From contig OU015660.1 in assembly GCA_907165275.2 (NCBI GenBank), forward strand, positions 3,412,501-3,476,500: a DNA stretch of 64,000 nucleotides, given 5' to 3'. This stretch comes from Zygaena filipendulae (Eukaryota > Arthropoda > Insecta > Lepidoptera > Zygaenidae). Shown here one piece after another: positions 34,455 through 47,100 of this stretch. Within the stretch, counting starts at the first letter, position 1. Every line of letters begins with the position of its first letter. A program made the translations under genes and the position numbers. The notes beneath the pieces were generated by a model. The model had not been told where the DNA came from, searched no databases, and saw only the letters and a list, made by a program, of their open reading frames with translations.

Positions 34455-37400
34455 CTGTGTGAACTGCGAGGATACTTTGGTATGGTCCTCTTGATAAGTC
34501 TTCCTAGATTTCCTGCGTTCAGTCATGAGGCTGACTAAGCGGTCTAGAGCGCGAGACTCTAGGGCTTCGGCGTTGGCCCTTATAAGCCTGCTGGTGTTCT
34601 CCCATTCTTCTGTCATGGTCCTCCAAGCTGCTGCTATCACGGAGCCTGTAATTAGGAATTGAAGTTTAAAGCAACCTGGCTGGTTTTTTTTTTTAAAGAA
34701 TTCCAGTTTAGAATCTTTTAAGCAATCGAGCGTTTATTTCGTTGCAAATCGGAAAACAATAGGGTACTTGCATGATTTTTTTTTTCAGTCTATTTTAAAG
34801 ATATATGGCCTACTTAAACAAAGCAAGAAAAAGAAAAAAAATATATGCATAAATTAATTAAATAGAGCGTTTCAAAGTTCCTACTTTAGACTTTACCGCC
34901 GAAACGCGGAATGACGTCACTAGTTCAAAATTAAGCCTTATTAATCTGTGATAGAAATGTCACTGTCGTATTGACAGGGTCATGTGACACTGACAGACAG
35001 ATAACTTCAATATCCAAAAGTGAAATTAAGGTTGAACTATGTCGAGTTACTTCCAAAAGTTCCAGTAAAGAATCGAAATGCATCTTACCGATGCATCTTA
35101 AAGTAAAAACTTCAGAAAATGGAAAATATGCGTTGACTGTATGCACTTAGTTTCTTTTGCCTTCTCTGAAAGAGGTAAATGTTTCCTAAATAAATAAAAG
35201 TGACGTCATGTGTCAAACTTGGCTGTAATTGGTGTTTTGTTGCAACGTTCCGTTTCACAAAATTAAAAGTAGAATATTTTGGAAACTATTGAAAATTTTT
35301 TGGTAAATCTTTCACGATAACGCTTTTTTTCCGAAGTTCCAGCGGGAATTCCGGGAAAGTACCTACCTACTTGTGTCTTTTTCTGTATGTATCTCTTACA
35401 ACATGTAATGCAACATTTCATACGGTTCACCCGCTTTAATTTCTGGGTTCTCGTGTGAATTCCAAGATTTTCTTACAACGCGTATACATCATGAGAATTG
35501 GTTGTGTAATTATACGTGAAAAGGGTACTTTCTTTCTTTCTTTCTTCTTCTTATTGGCTTTCGCATATAATGTATTTAGCCAGTTTCAAGTAAGTAAGTA
35601 GTTTAACGCACAAATTAGTATTAAGCATCGTTGTACGGTTTGAACTTGTAGGTCATGGTACCTACTTACTACAAGACTACAAGAATAGACTACAAGAACT
35701 TTCTCGGAGCTCTTGGAAGATACCGAAGAAATCATCTCGAAATGTCATATTATCCTTTTTGAGCACACAAAAAACTATCACTGTGAAAATTATTGTCCAA
35801 TACAGCACCATAAAATACAACAAAATCCACTTTTAACAATTTTTTATTGACACAAAAATAAATGACTGAACCGCCATCTTCGATACCCGCCAAAAACCCC
35901 AAGGTTACTGGTTAAATTGCTTCAGTTTTTGGGGTTTTTTTTAAATAATTGTTCAGTACGCGTGCGGAACCGTCATTGCAAAGAGTTCCGACTGTCAACA
36001 CTCACCTTCGACCTCAGAAGAATAACTGTTATTGTTCTGAGCCTTCGACTGCGCCTCGGCTCGGGTAGACATTTGTCGGAACTCTTTGGAATGACAGGCT
36101 CTCCGCACTCGTAATGAAATATACTAGGTATTTCGTAAAAGCAGAAGTTGCAGGAAAAGAATTGAATTATGAATAAAGTATTTTTCGTATTCTATAATAT
36201 ACAGGTGGTCCCGTAAATTGACATCAAGCCAGAACCGGGTGGTAGGCTAAGTCATAACTTAATAGAAAAACGTAAAAAAATAAAAAATTTAAATTTATAA
36301 AAATTATAAAAATTTACACCCTGCGACGGTTCTTTAACTCCTGTTGCTTAACTTTTTTTAAATTTTCTTCTTATTGTGTAATCCTGAATAGTGTTTCGGA
36401 AACCTGCGTTTTTGCCAATGAAGTTTTCAAAATTATTGCTTTCGTAATTAATGACTGTCCTTTTTTTAAATAGGCAAAGCAAAGATTTCTTTATTTTTCT
36501 GTTAACAGCTGTTATGACTTAGCCGTCTTAGCCTATCCTGGTTCTGGCTTGACGTCGATTTGACACCTGTATAGCTTTGCCCCGCGGTTTCACCCGCGTG
36601 AGTTTCGGAATTCCCGCAGGAACACCCAATTTCCTTTAATACAAACCTTCTCTTGATAATTACAAACCCAACCAAAAAGAATCATTCACTCCGATCGAGT
36701 TATTCTCGAGTTTTAGCGAAACAAACAAACAGGCAATTAATTTTGTATAGGGTTGCCAGGTCGCCAGACGCCAAACCTAATAGCCGGACAGACCAGCCAG
36801 TTTGGCAGGACATTTGGGTGAAAAGTCCGGACACCCTATATTATTGAGGATTTTGTTTCTCAGGTACCCGTGTCTAAAAATTTTTAAGTATGTAAAATCA
36901 AGCTTTTTTTATTATTACCATAAATCTTGTTAAATTCTAATGAAATATAAATAAAATCGAATGCCAAATTAGTCTAGTACTTAAAGTCGTCAGTCAAAAT
37001 TAAATTCTAAATAAACAATTTATCAATATTTTTATATTCTTCTTAAAGGCCACCCTCGGCGCTCGCTTGTTTGCTAAATGTAAAAAGCCTAACAAAAGTC
37101 GGACTAGCCGGACACGCCGTTTATTTTGACTGGACACGCCGTTTATTTTGACTGGACACGCAATCAAAAAGCCTATGTCCGGCTTTATCCGGACGCTTGG
37201 CAACCCTCGGTAGGTATTATAGCAAAATTGACTGAAAATATTGTAGGTACGATCCTATGGGTGGCAACCCTAGATGGTAACTAAAAAAAATCCACACGAG
37301 CAATGCCTAAAGCCAAAAGCTGTTGGCTGTTGCTAAACTGCTGTATCGTCAAAAGTAATAAGTTGAAGTAGGTATAATGTATTAGAAAAATACAAAAATA

Positions 37401-37609
37401 ACAAGACCATTACCGTGTAACTCTTCGCATTTGTCCATTTTCTGGCCCTGAGCGGCCGCGGCGGAGAGAGCCAGCGCGTACTCCCTGTCACTCTTCATCT
37501 TGGTTTGCAAGCTTCTCTTCATCGCTTCCATGAGCCTCAGCTCCGCTTCCTGGCGCGCCAGCAGAGCCTCGTGGGCGGCACGCCCTCCTCCCCCCGCACC
37601 ATTCTCCAT
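34455..37609 (-). CDS. FER: FES/FER-type non-receptor tyrosine kinase, 5' part (F-BAR exons)
   Basis: Two coding exons on the minus strand: 37,609-37,414 (ATG, 65 codons plus 1 base, donor CACG/GTAATG) and 34,645-34,455 (acceptor TTACAG/GC, donor CACAG/GTAAGT, ending in phase 0). They join in frame to 129 residues. Residues 10-53 hold the F-BAR start typical of FES and [23 protein letters not shown] and then [10 protein letters not shown]. Residues 66-129 carry [39 protein letters not shown] and RKSRKTYQE, aligning with the family segment W...TE.LSR....HAEDLNSGPL..L. The family joins membrane-bending F-BAR, SH2 and tyrosine kinase domains and acts at the cell cortex, cell junctions and actin. 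The SH2 and kinase exons are not in the window, so the gene continues below position 1. The fly counterpart is Fps85D. Confidence 0.85.
34770..35230. repeat. Interspersed repeat mosaic in FER intron 1
   Basis: 34,770-34,850 (GGGTACTTGCATGATTTTTT, CAGTCTATTTTAAAGATATA) recurs inverted at 39,780-39,845. 35,035-35,180 (CCAAAAGTTCCAGTAAAG, ATCGAAATGCATCTTACCGA, TTTCTTTTGCCTTCTCTGAA) recurs at 40,882-41,040. Two TGACGTCA octamers lie at 34,912-34,919 and 35,201-35,208. Confidence 0.7.
35957..36113. mobile_element. Hairpin MITE in FER intron 1
   Basis: Left arm TACGCGTGCGGAACCGTCAT, then TGCAAAGAGTTCCGAC; right arm GTCGGAACTCTTTGGAATGA, then CAGGCTCTCCGCACTCGTAA. An inner inverted pair CTCAGAAGAATAACTG/TTATTGTTCTGAG forms the hairpin top. 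Confidence 0.8.
36202..36569. mobile_element. MITE with TA duplication and about 55-bp inverted ends
   Basis: CAGGTGGTCCCGTAAATTGA at the left and TCGATTTGACACCTG at the right, both next to TA (36,200-36,201 and 36,570-36,571). Inner shared words TCAAGCCAGAACC and TAGGCTAAG...TAAGTCATAAC are inverted in the right arm. Mariner-type ends; no ORF. Confidence 0.85.
36571..36749 (-). mobile_element. Helitron-like element
   Basis: TAGCTTTGCCCCGCGG, TTTCACCCGCGTGAGTTTCG and GAATTCCCGCAGGAACACCC, then an AGCGAAACAAACAAACAGGC block. It sits immediately beside the TA-flanked MITE. Confidence 0.8.
36750..37206. mobile_element. Element with GGGTTGCCA ends and GGACAC-rich interior
   Basis: Ends GGGTTGCCAGGTCGCCAG and GCTTGGCAACCC are inverted. 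The interior is rich in CCGGACA/TGTCCGG words and holds an exact tandem of GGACACGCCGTTTATTTTGA-type units near 37,108-37,151. A related copy lies at 39,850-40,160. Confidence 0.7.
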
Positions 37610-38048
37610 TATAAACCGTGCTCACTACACCGCCACCTCACCCCACACACATCTCAACGTAAACACAACACAACTCACAACATCACTTTCCGTTATCACA
37701 GGGCACGAATTTTTTGCCTTACCTCCCCTCACAAATAAAATTTATCAGCAACGTTACAACAAAAGAATGAGAAAACGTATAAGTCACAAATACCGACGAG
37801 AGGAGCTACGAATATTTCCGTGTTAACATTCCACCACGGTTCGGCTTTAAAAATATACTAGTTGGACAGAATTTAAAAATACAATAGAATCACCGTTTCG
37901 ACAAAAGAGCTGTTAGTTGCGAACGAAAGTAAACTTTTTACGAAAATGTCACACGTCCGGACAGCAAGCGCTCGCGACCCGAATGCCGTCTGCCGTCGAG
38001 ACTCGCGCGTCGCCCGACGTGCTCGTGCATCGTCCGTTGTGATCGAGT
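37610..38048 (-). promoter_or_regulatory. 5' leader and probable promoter of the FER-type gene
   Basis: Region upstream of the ATG at 37,609. A CpG-rich block at about 37,965-38,048 (for example CGACGTGCTCGTGCATCGTC) and the absence of other genes up to 38,050 suggest the core promoter lies here. No TATA box stands out. The start site cannot be fixed without transcript ends. Confidence 0.5.
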
Positions 38049-38051
38049 TTA

Positions 38052-38920
38052 AGCAGCGATCAGACTACACGGGAGCCTTACTCTGATTTAAGCGCTTATT
38101 ACACATTGCAATCTGGCAGACACCAATCTAGGAAATCGTAAGGTGTAATCGATGTTAGAACAGTTAGGGTCTAATTTAGTGAGATTGGATGGTCCCAATC
38201 TACTTTTCCCCTTAGGGTGGTGTGATCGGATTTAGAGAGTTAGGGTCTCTAATTAAGGCGACCGGACGAACCCGGTGGCTGTGCTCTCTAAATCGGGTGG
38301 TTGAGCGGGTGGTGTGATTATAGTTGTAAAAAAACCAGTTTAAAACGTTTAAAACTGAAACGCACCGTTTAAAACCCGAAAGCCACCGTTTTAACGGTGT
38401 AATACCCGACTGCGGAGACAAAAGAGAGTTATGTATTTAGAATTGTAATAGAATAACGTACAATATTTTACAAACTAGTTACTTTAATGGTTTTATTTGT
38501 TGAAATAAAATATTCACAAGTAAAAAAGAATATTACTACTTTTTATATTATTGGTTACTTAAATAATTGTTCTCTTAGCACTTCATACGAAAAAAAATCT
38601 AACAAATATGAAAATACACAGTTTGGTACTCCGTTGCATGACGAATTCGATAATCTAATGCATTCTGAGTTCATATTAAAAAAACACTGTTTCTAACCAT
38701 AAAAACCGTAAAACACCGTTTTAAACGGTTTTAAACCAAAATTTTGATTTTAAACGGCATGGTTTGATTCGTTTTAAACCGACCTTACAACCATTAATAG
38801 GTGTGATCCGACTTTAGGGTGTCGGTATTTAGAGTAGTAGTGTGATCGCTAGCACCCTTGCAAGGGGCTACGTCCACCCTAAATATCGGACTCTGAATAC
38901 CGTGTCGTCTGATCGCTGCT
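38052..38920. mobile_element. PIF/Harbinger-like non-autonomous element
   Basis: Inverted ends AGCAGCGATCAGACTACACG (38,052) and its near-complement ending GATCGCTGCT (38,920), flanked by TTA (38,049-38,051 and 38,921-38,923), the three-base duplication of PIF/Harbinger elements. Many GGTGTGATC/GGTGTAAT words lie within both halves. No transposase ORF. It ends about 440 bp upstream of the FER start codon. Confidence 0.8.
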
Positions 38921-38923
38921 TTA

Positions 38924-39770
38924 GTCATTCATTTATGTGATTGCGCTTGACGATTCCACCGTCGCGTCAACTCGCGTCACGTCGCCGGTCGTTTTGAGTA
39001 GTCGGGACCATGGTTTATGAAGATTGAAGTGGATACTGGATAGGGCTTTCGTTAGTCTGGCAGGAACCTTTTCACATAGTATTGAAATCTTGCAGGTATT
39101 TTGTAGCAGCCAAATCGTTTGTATCGCGAAGCAATCTTTTGTACTTAAGTAGCTAATTGAAGTCGATAACTTGTTAGATACCTAGGTCACAGATAATATG
39201 GCCTAGGTATTAACGTTTGATACGTTACCTACGTACGTAGGTACGTGCTTACTGCCTAATTGTGGATAAAAATGATTTCGGACCGAGACGAGAGAAGGGT
39301 TTTAACTTTTAATATGTATAACAGAGACAGAACAAGATTTTTTTATGGATAAAAATGATGTTATAATTATTATTACGAATAAGAAACAAGAAGTAGGTAC
39401 CTAAACTATTTATTTTTATTCTTACTCAATAATCTATAGGCTATACCTACAACGTGTTAATGAATTAACTCAAAACCAGAAATTAGTTTGCTCAGAATCG
39501 ACTTCCGAATCGATCTCACATAAGTCATATTTTTTTCATTTTTCCTAGCCAATTTCTAAATGATTATAATTGGTACTTGTTTGGTGCTTGTACAATAATT
39601 ATTTGGTGCGTACACACTACATGCTATCCCGCGTCGCAAAGAATCGGTCATTGACCGGTAGGTGCGGGCGTAGCGCTTGAAATTTCGTAGATAGGTCACC
39701 CGTCAGTCGTCACCTCTCACACTAATGCTGATAACTTTTGTGATGTGGATTATTATTATTATTAATTTTT
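38924..39770. other. Intergenic, no gene recognised
   Basis: Between the divergent FER and eIF4B genes; AT-rich and rich in TAGGTACG-type words. Confidence 0.4.
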
Positions 39771-40160
39771 TTTCTTCTTCTTGCTTTGTTTATGTAGGCC
39801 ATAAATCTTTAAAATAGACTGAAAAAAAAAATTCATGCAAGTACCTTATTTGACCGGACATTTTACCCCAAAATCCGGACATACTTTTTTAATAGCTAAT
39901 CAAAACTTTTTTAAACTCGGACATAATATTATGTTCTAAAAGTCGGATAATATTTCTATATAAAACATTTTTTTATTATGTCATTAATCACGAAACTAAT
40001 AAGCACTCGACTTTCAACTCGCTTGGCAGTCAGACAAAAACCTAACAAAAGCCGGATAAGCCAGGCCAGCCTGGCTAGTAGAAAATATTTGGCAAATGGC
40101 CGGCCACGTCCGTAAAAAGCCAAACATGTCCGACTAAAATCTGGCAGCCCGCAGCCCTCG
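39771..40160. repeat. Two adjoining repeat fragments
   Basis: 39,780-39,845 is the inverse of the 34,770-34,850 repeat. 39,850-40,160 belongs to the GGACAC/TGTCCGG-rich family of 36,750-37,206 (CCTAACAAAAGCCGGATAAG and a GGCAGCCCGCAGCCCTCG end). Confidence 0.65.
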
Positions 40161-40881
40161 TTACTATACAAACGTAGTGATTACCTCTCTCTCTCTCTGA
40201 CTATCGACTAGTCACTTAATAGTTAGTGTTTAGCCGATCCCATCACGGTTTAACCGGCATCAGGGATGCTATAGTTTTCTGTGAAAGAATTTTTAGAATT
40301 GATCTAGTAGTTTTTGAGTTTGTCCATTAAGTACCAACAAAAACAATCTTTTTCAAAATCATTTTTGAAAAAGATTTTTATAACGTCACTAATGTATTTT
40401 TATTTAAATGCGTAAACTCCCAATAGCACGGGTGTTTTTACGGAAGGTTACGGACGTTCCTCGAGCTTAATACCCAAGCACCGGGACCCGGACCGGGTAA
40501 ACCGTAAACCCAGGTCGATTGCCCATCTATACAAACATCCTTTTTTTTTCTTTTATTCAAGCTTCAGTTCAGGCAACATTTTGAACACGCATTTTTGCGC
40601 CTTGGCTAAAGGCCTAGTTGCCAAGCCTTAGTAAATAAAAAAAAAAAGCATTTTTGCGCCGGCTTTTGGCGGGATTTTTAGCTGAGTGGACGTCAGTTTT
40701 ATTTATTTGTTTTGCAAATTAGTTTATCGTGATTGATATTATGTAAATATGGTGGATTTTGCATAATAGGGATCCATTAGTGATGAACAGTGTGCGGAAA
40801 TAGTGAAATAAAATTAAATAGGCCGTTCATCGGGAGGTTTTCATTTTACTATACAACTTCCCACGGAGCGTCCTATTAAAG
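40161..40881. other. Intergenic; (CT)n run and Helitron-like scrap
   Basis: Short CTCTCTCTCTCTC run at about 40,186-40,199. GTGAAAGAATTTTTAGAATT and GATCTAGTAGTTTTTGAGTT at about 40,280-40,322 are a reverse Helitron-like fragment. No exon seen. Confidence 0.45.
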
Positions 40882-41042
40882 TTCAACTGTCAAGATTTGC
40901 TACCAAAAGTTCCGGTAAAGCATCGAAATGCATCTCACCAAGGCATTTCGATGTAAATAACTTCACAAGAAGTAATATACCACTGAATTGGCTATATGGA
41001 CTAAGTTTCTTTCTGCCTTCCCCGAAAGTGGTAAACTTTAGG
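40882..41042. repeat. Interspersed repeat next to the eIF4B start
   Basis: Shares CCAAAAGTTCCGGTAAAG, ATCGAAATGCATCTCACCAA and TTTCTTTCTGCCTTCCCCGA in order with 35,035-35,180. It ends about 110 bp upstream of the eIF4B ATG, so it probably forms part of the promoter region. Confidence 0.75.
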
Positions 41043-41150
41043 GTAGGTGTGTTCTGTGGGTAAACTTCACCAAAAAAAAAAAACATTTTTGCGCGAGGAC
41101 ATCCAAAGAATTTTAACAACAGTCAACACTGACATTTGGACTCTTCTAAT
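41043..41150 (+). promoter_or_regulatory. Probable eIF4B core promoter and 5' leader
   Basis: The 108 bp between a repeat and the ATG at 41,151. A short pyrimidine run, CTCTTCT, lies at 41,141-41,147, close to the ATG. If transcription starts there it would resemble a terminal oligopyrimidine leader as on many translation-factor mRNAs. No TATA box is evident. The start site is inferred, not seen. Confidence 0.35.
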
Positions 41151-44100
41151 ATGGCCGCGGCAGGTTAGTTGTATTTTGTCACGTGAAAATTTATTTAAAA
41201 ATCATGTAATTCCATGGTATATTTCAATTTTTTTAAAGGTTAATTTAAATTGCATGTGTTTTAAATACTTAATAATTGTTTCCATTCGTTTTGTATGATG
41301 TGTGATTATGCTAACGTGTCATCATTTCACCTCTGCGAACGTTTTACTTTACCGCGTGGCTCAATTTCAACTTTTTTTTGGAAGAATAATTTACTTTAAA
41401 CCCTGTTTAATTTTTTATTGAGAGATTTCCCGCTTTGTCATGCTACTTTCCAACAATCCTTGCTGTACGTTACAATATAACTGTACCAGCGTCTACTGTA
41501 GATTTGGAGTAGGCCGTTCGCTTACTATGCGTCATCTTTCAATTCAATGGCTCCCTTCAAAAAATGTGAACAACATTGAGTGGTAGTTCGTACACATAAT
41601 ATATTCGCTTATCGCTTAATATATCGCTTGTTACAGGAAAAAAGATCAAAAAGCCAAGATGGATTCCAGTCAAACTTACAGAGATTATAGCTGAACCCAC
41701 TGCAATCCCCAACAACTGGGCAGACTCTGTTGAAGACGAACGTATGGTTTTATTTATTTATTAAAATGATTAATTATTAATTTAAACCCCATGATGAAGT
41801 CCAGAGGGCAACGGCAGGCCAATGTTAATCTCGTATTTGGGGCACACATACTGAGTAATATTTACTCTCTTTGCCTCGGGAAGGTCTGAGTAAAGGTCTC
41901 ATGTGTTTTATCTAACACGTTCTAGCCGGACGCTTCCCTTACAGGGAAGGCGAGGGAACCAGAAATCCCAATACTGTGTCTAGCCGAGGACACCTGACCT
42001 GTTTGGGTGGAGGTGCAAACACTGCTATTGTTGGAAACCCTTGTGACCAGCTATTTTAGCACAATATGCGAGATGACCTCGGTCACAACTCAATTCAGAC
42101 TAGTCTTACATTGGTCTGCTCCCTTTCTAAAACTGAGGGTTGTAAAACATGCTCTATTATTATATTTAGTTAAAAAATTTTAGCCATTTATGTATCTTTT
42201 TTTTTATTAGCTGAGAACTTTGGATATGCAAGCCGTTCCCGTGCTCCGGTGGTGCTGCCATCGGCGTCGCGCGCCGCCTGTGGGGGCCTTGCTGTCGACG
42301 ATGAATCTATTCCCAGACGTCCACCCTTTGTTGCTTACATATCTAACCTTCCTTATGATATTGATGAAAGTGCTATCACTGAACTATTCAGTGGACTTAA
42401 GGTTTGTATTTTTTTTTTAATTTCTTCTGGGAATTTAATAAACATGGATTATAACTAAAAGCTGCTTGAAATTATAGAATCTTTAACAAGAAATTTTCAA
42501 ATAATTTTCAATGTATCTGATGATATTATTTTATTTAACAGATTACCAACTTGAGGCTGCCGAGGGAGGGTGATCGCCTCAAAGGATATGGATATGTTGA
42601 TTTTGAAGATAGGGAGAGTCTTATAAATGCTATGAACATCCCTGACTTGGTAAGTTTGTTTTCAAACTTCAAACCACCTATTTGAGTAAAGTATATAATC
42701 ATAGAAGATAAAAGCTTCCTAAATTACTAATCCTGCTAATATTATAAATGTGAAAGTGTGGATGTTTGGATATTTGGATGTTTGTTATTCAATCACGCAA
42801 AAACGGCTGTACGGATTTGGATTAAATTTGGCATGCACATTGTCAGGGGTACAGAGAAGGACATAGGGTACTTTTTATCCCGGAATTCCCGCGGGAACTG
42901 AAATTACCGCGGGTGAAACCGCGGGGCACAGCTAGTGACTCCATAAATATAACCAAAACTACTAGAATTAAAATCATTAAATTCAGACAGTAGTTTTCTT
43001 ACACAACCTCTCAAGAGGTGAGAGTTTGTGTGGACACAGGTTTAGGTGAAATTATAGAGGAACAGCTTGTAATGAATATTATTCGATCATAATCCATAGA
43101 ACCTCATAACAATGTTAGGTTATTTTCCTTTGTCATTCCATTTTGTTGTTGAGTCACAAATATTTGATAAGACTATACACACAGTGATTAATTGGTTGAT
43201 ATAGATATATTATGTGTATTTTCTTATTATTTATTAAAAAGATAATAATAGTAGTGGCTACACATTAAACCAACAGCTACATACATAGAAAAGGAAACAA
43301 GTGCCTGCTTGAGTTGTAGAAGTTTATTCAGATGTTAATTTTATAGAACGAAAAATGTTTTTTTTTTCTATAATTATGAACAATTTTGTCCGTGACTGAG
43401 TATCTATCACAATTGTTTAAATAAAAAAAAAAAAAAAACATACATACAATCAAACATAGAACCTCCTCCTTTTTGGAAGTCTGTTAAAAAAGCATAAAAG
43501 TGTTAGTGACTAAAAAGGAAAAACTTACATTTGTAGATTGTATTCTTGAAATAACCATAGGCTGTCTTTTATGTTTTACTTATTATACTAAAAATTGTCT
43601 ATGATCTATCTTTTCTAGTCCAGTTTGTTGAAAAAGTATCTATACCCTTACACTTGGTGCTTTGAGCTTTAGAAAGCTCTTTAACACACGACAGTGAACT
43701 ACTCTCAATTAATGCAATGGCAGTAAAGAATCTCACTACCAAAGAAAATCTAAGAGACAAAAAGAAGTCATCAGCACAGCTTTCAGTTTTCAAGATTCGG
43801 ATTTGATTCCTGTAGTTGACTTCACTTAAAATTTCCATTGTTAACCTACTTATTTGTTCTCCAGACAATAAGCGGCAGACGGATACGGATAGAGGTCTCT
43901 ACCCACGACAATGACCGCCGTATGGGTGGTCGCGGCGGCATGGGAAGGAACGATCGCGACAAGTAATAACAATTTTTTTTACTCCTCTTGTCTCCATATT
44001 AACAGTTGCAGGCTTAACACAGACGACTGCGACATGTGTCGCGGATATTATCGGTAATAATCGAAACTATCCGTGACATACATTGTGTTGTTAAAGTCAT

Positions 44101-47100
44101 CTGTGCTAAGCCTGATGGTTTCACTATTTTATTTTATCTACTTAATTTGTCATAATCATAATTTTATTTACCTATTATCTTTATTTTATTTTACTACAGA
44201 ACAGAACTATATGTATGTACAGAACTATATGTAGGTAGACTTTTGACTTTAGGGTTGGAACTTTTGAAACCTGGCCATATTTGCACATTTCTGTTTACCA
44301 GTGAAAGTTTTAATCGAGGTTTATGCATATCGCGTGGGGAACTCCCCCTGTTTCGGTGTGGCCTTTGCTTTATGGTGTAATAAATAATTATTGGAGCAAA
44401 GTGAGAGGAGTTCTTTTTGCGATCACAAAGTGGAATAGTCCTTTGCAAACTCTTACACTGTTTGACCAATTAAAACCAAACTTTGCATGCTAATCAAAAA
44501 TCATTTCTTTTTATATCATTTATTTTATTTATTTATTTATTGGCACACCAACAGCACAGCATATTTTATTTTATTTTCTTTATTTCAACATTAACAGGTA
44601 TTTAACATTGATAGGACAATACACAATTACAGTTTGACATGCACTTAAACTAATTAAATACCCTTAAACAATGCTGATCTATAAGACAAATTTATGGGAC
44701 GTTGAGAGAGAGAAGATTAAAAAGAGAAAAAATACAGGTTGAAGGTAGTTTACAATTTTGAAAGTGAAGAGCGAAAAGCGGTAAATGTGTGAAATAAATC
44801 TATATTAGATGAAGTTTTGGCACTAACGTCATTATATAATTGGCACATACGAGTTACAGGGTTGTTGCGCTGCTTCAAGGTATTACAAGTTGGGATGTGA
44901 AAGGTAAGATATTTCCTGTTTTGTCTGTAAATTTTTGTCGGGACGTTAATTAATATGGATGAGAGAACTGATGTGTCGAGAGAGTTGTGGATGATTTTGT
45001 AGAGGGTGGTCAAGTGGATTAAATGTCTGCGTTTTTCTAATTTAACGACCTTGAAATGGTCAAGTCGGTCTTGGTAAGACCTGCATTGGTATCGAAGATG
45101 GAACCGATGAGTTAAAATTTTCATAAGTCTAGATTGTAAAGCTTCAATCGCGTCTATGTGTACTTGATAGAAGGGGCTCCATATGACAGTACAATACTCA
45201 AGCTTACTACGAATTAAGCTGTTAAACAAAGTGATGTACGAAAAGGGGGATTTGAAATCTTTGCACAATCTAGAAATGAAGCCTAGCGTTTTGTTACAGG
45301 AGGATGTCAAGTAATTATAATGTGATCTAAAGTGTAGTTGTCTATCTAATATAACTCCTAAATCTTTTACAGTGTTTACAGATGGTAGCATCTGAGACCC
45401 CAAGATGTATGCAAATCCCTCATAATCAACTGAGCTTGAGCCGAATTTAAGGACGAAGCACTTATCAGTATTAAGAGACATACGATTTTTATTACACCAT
45501 GAGGTAAGAGTGACCAGATCAGATTGAATACTGTGACAGTCATTGATATTTGAGATGGATTTAAAGATTTTAAGGTCGTCTGCGTAAAGGAGACAGTCAC
45601 ACTTGAGAACATCAGTAAGATCATTTATAAATACATTAAACAAAAGCGGACCAATATGTGATCCCTGGGGAACTCCCGAAAGAACTCGAATGGGAGCTGA
45701 AAGGTAGCCACGAACCGCCACTAGTTGAGACCTGTTTGTTAGATAAGACTCAAACCATCTAAGAAGGCTACCATGGATACCAAACTTTGTTTTTAGTTTA
45801 TTTACCAACAGTACATGGTTAACCCTATCAAAAGCTTTCCGAAAATCAGTATAAATAGCATGAACAGGAGTTTTTTTGCCAAGTGATTCATGTATATAGG
45901 AAACGTATTCTAATAAGTTTGTAGTTGTGGACTTAGCTTTAACGAAACCGTGTTGGCGAGCTGATAGCATTGGTGAAACATGTTTACAAATAAAACCATA
46001 AATAACGCTCTCAAAAAGTTTTGCCAGAGTAGAAAGTATGCTGATTGGACGGTAATTTTGACAGTTGCCTGAATCACCAGATTTTAAAATTGGAACCACG
46101 TGAGCCACCTTCCAGCGAGCTGGAAAAACACCGGATTGAAGAGATTTATTGTAGATTAAAAAAAGGGGAAAAGAGAGCTCTTTGGAAAGTAATTTTAAGA
46201 TGAAGGGCGGAAGCTGATCGGGTCCTGCGCCCTTATCGGAATCAAGAGATTTAAGTTTTTCAAAGATTACGTCTTCAGTTATAGATAGTTGGTGCAAGAC
46301 GGGGGTGTCTCGGTCCACGGTTGTACAATTAGGGGGGGCAGAAGTATCGACGTCAAACACGGAGCCGAAAAACTGTGCGAAAAGATTACAAATGCCTAGT
46401 GGTTCAGAAGACGAGCTGTTATTAAAATGAACAGTTTGAGGAATGTTTGGAGTGGCCTAGTAGTAACCTAATATATAGTATTAGGTTATAAAAGTTACAT
46501 CGTTTAAGTATTAGACATACATGCATGCCAATATCATGTACAATTGAGGAATCGAAAAACTGTACCATACGTTAACATTGAAAAAATTTAAACAAAAAGA
46601 AACACACCAAAAATTTGACATTGTTTTGGAAAATAGAATTTTGAGTTGTTCGAATACGGGGAACGGCTTTTCGCTTAAAGCTTCGCTCCGATTAGGGTTA
46701 GGTCCGGAGGGGTCCATCTTAATTAATGGGGTAGGCAGATAAAGCCTCGGTACTTCGACCCTTGGTTGGAATCTTTTGTACCATCCCATCCTGTGATTCT
46801 TCATCTACTCCCTGAAGACCTCGGCGGTGAGGGCTAGTGTGCAGTGGAGGGGTAGGAACCTAAAGTCCTCTGGTTCTGGGTGAGCCGTCCCCAGAAGGCC
46901 CATACGTTTACGTCCGGAGGGGCAACACATTCCGTCCTAGTGATATTCTCTTTATGTCATCGGCAGTAGGGAGTACGACCCGGAGCGCACGATGGGCGAC
47001 TGGCGGTCGGGCCCGCGCGCCATGCCCGAGCAGCAGCAGCGCGCGCGCAACCCCGACCGCGACATCACGCGCGACCGCGACATCACGCGCGATCGCGACC

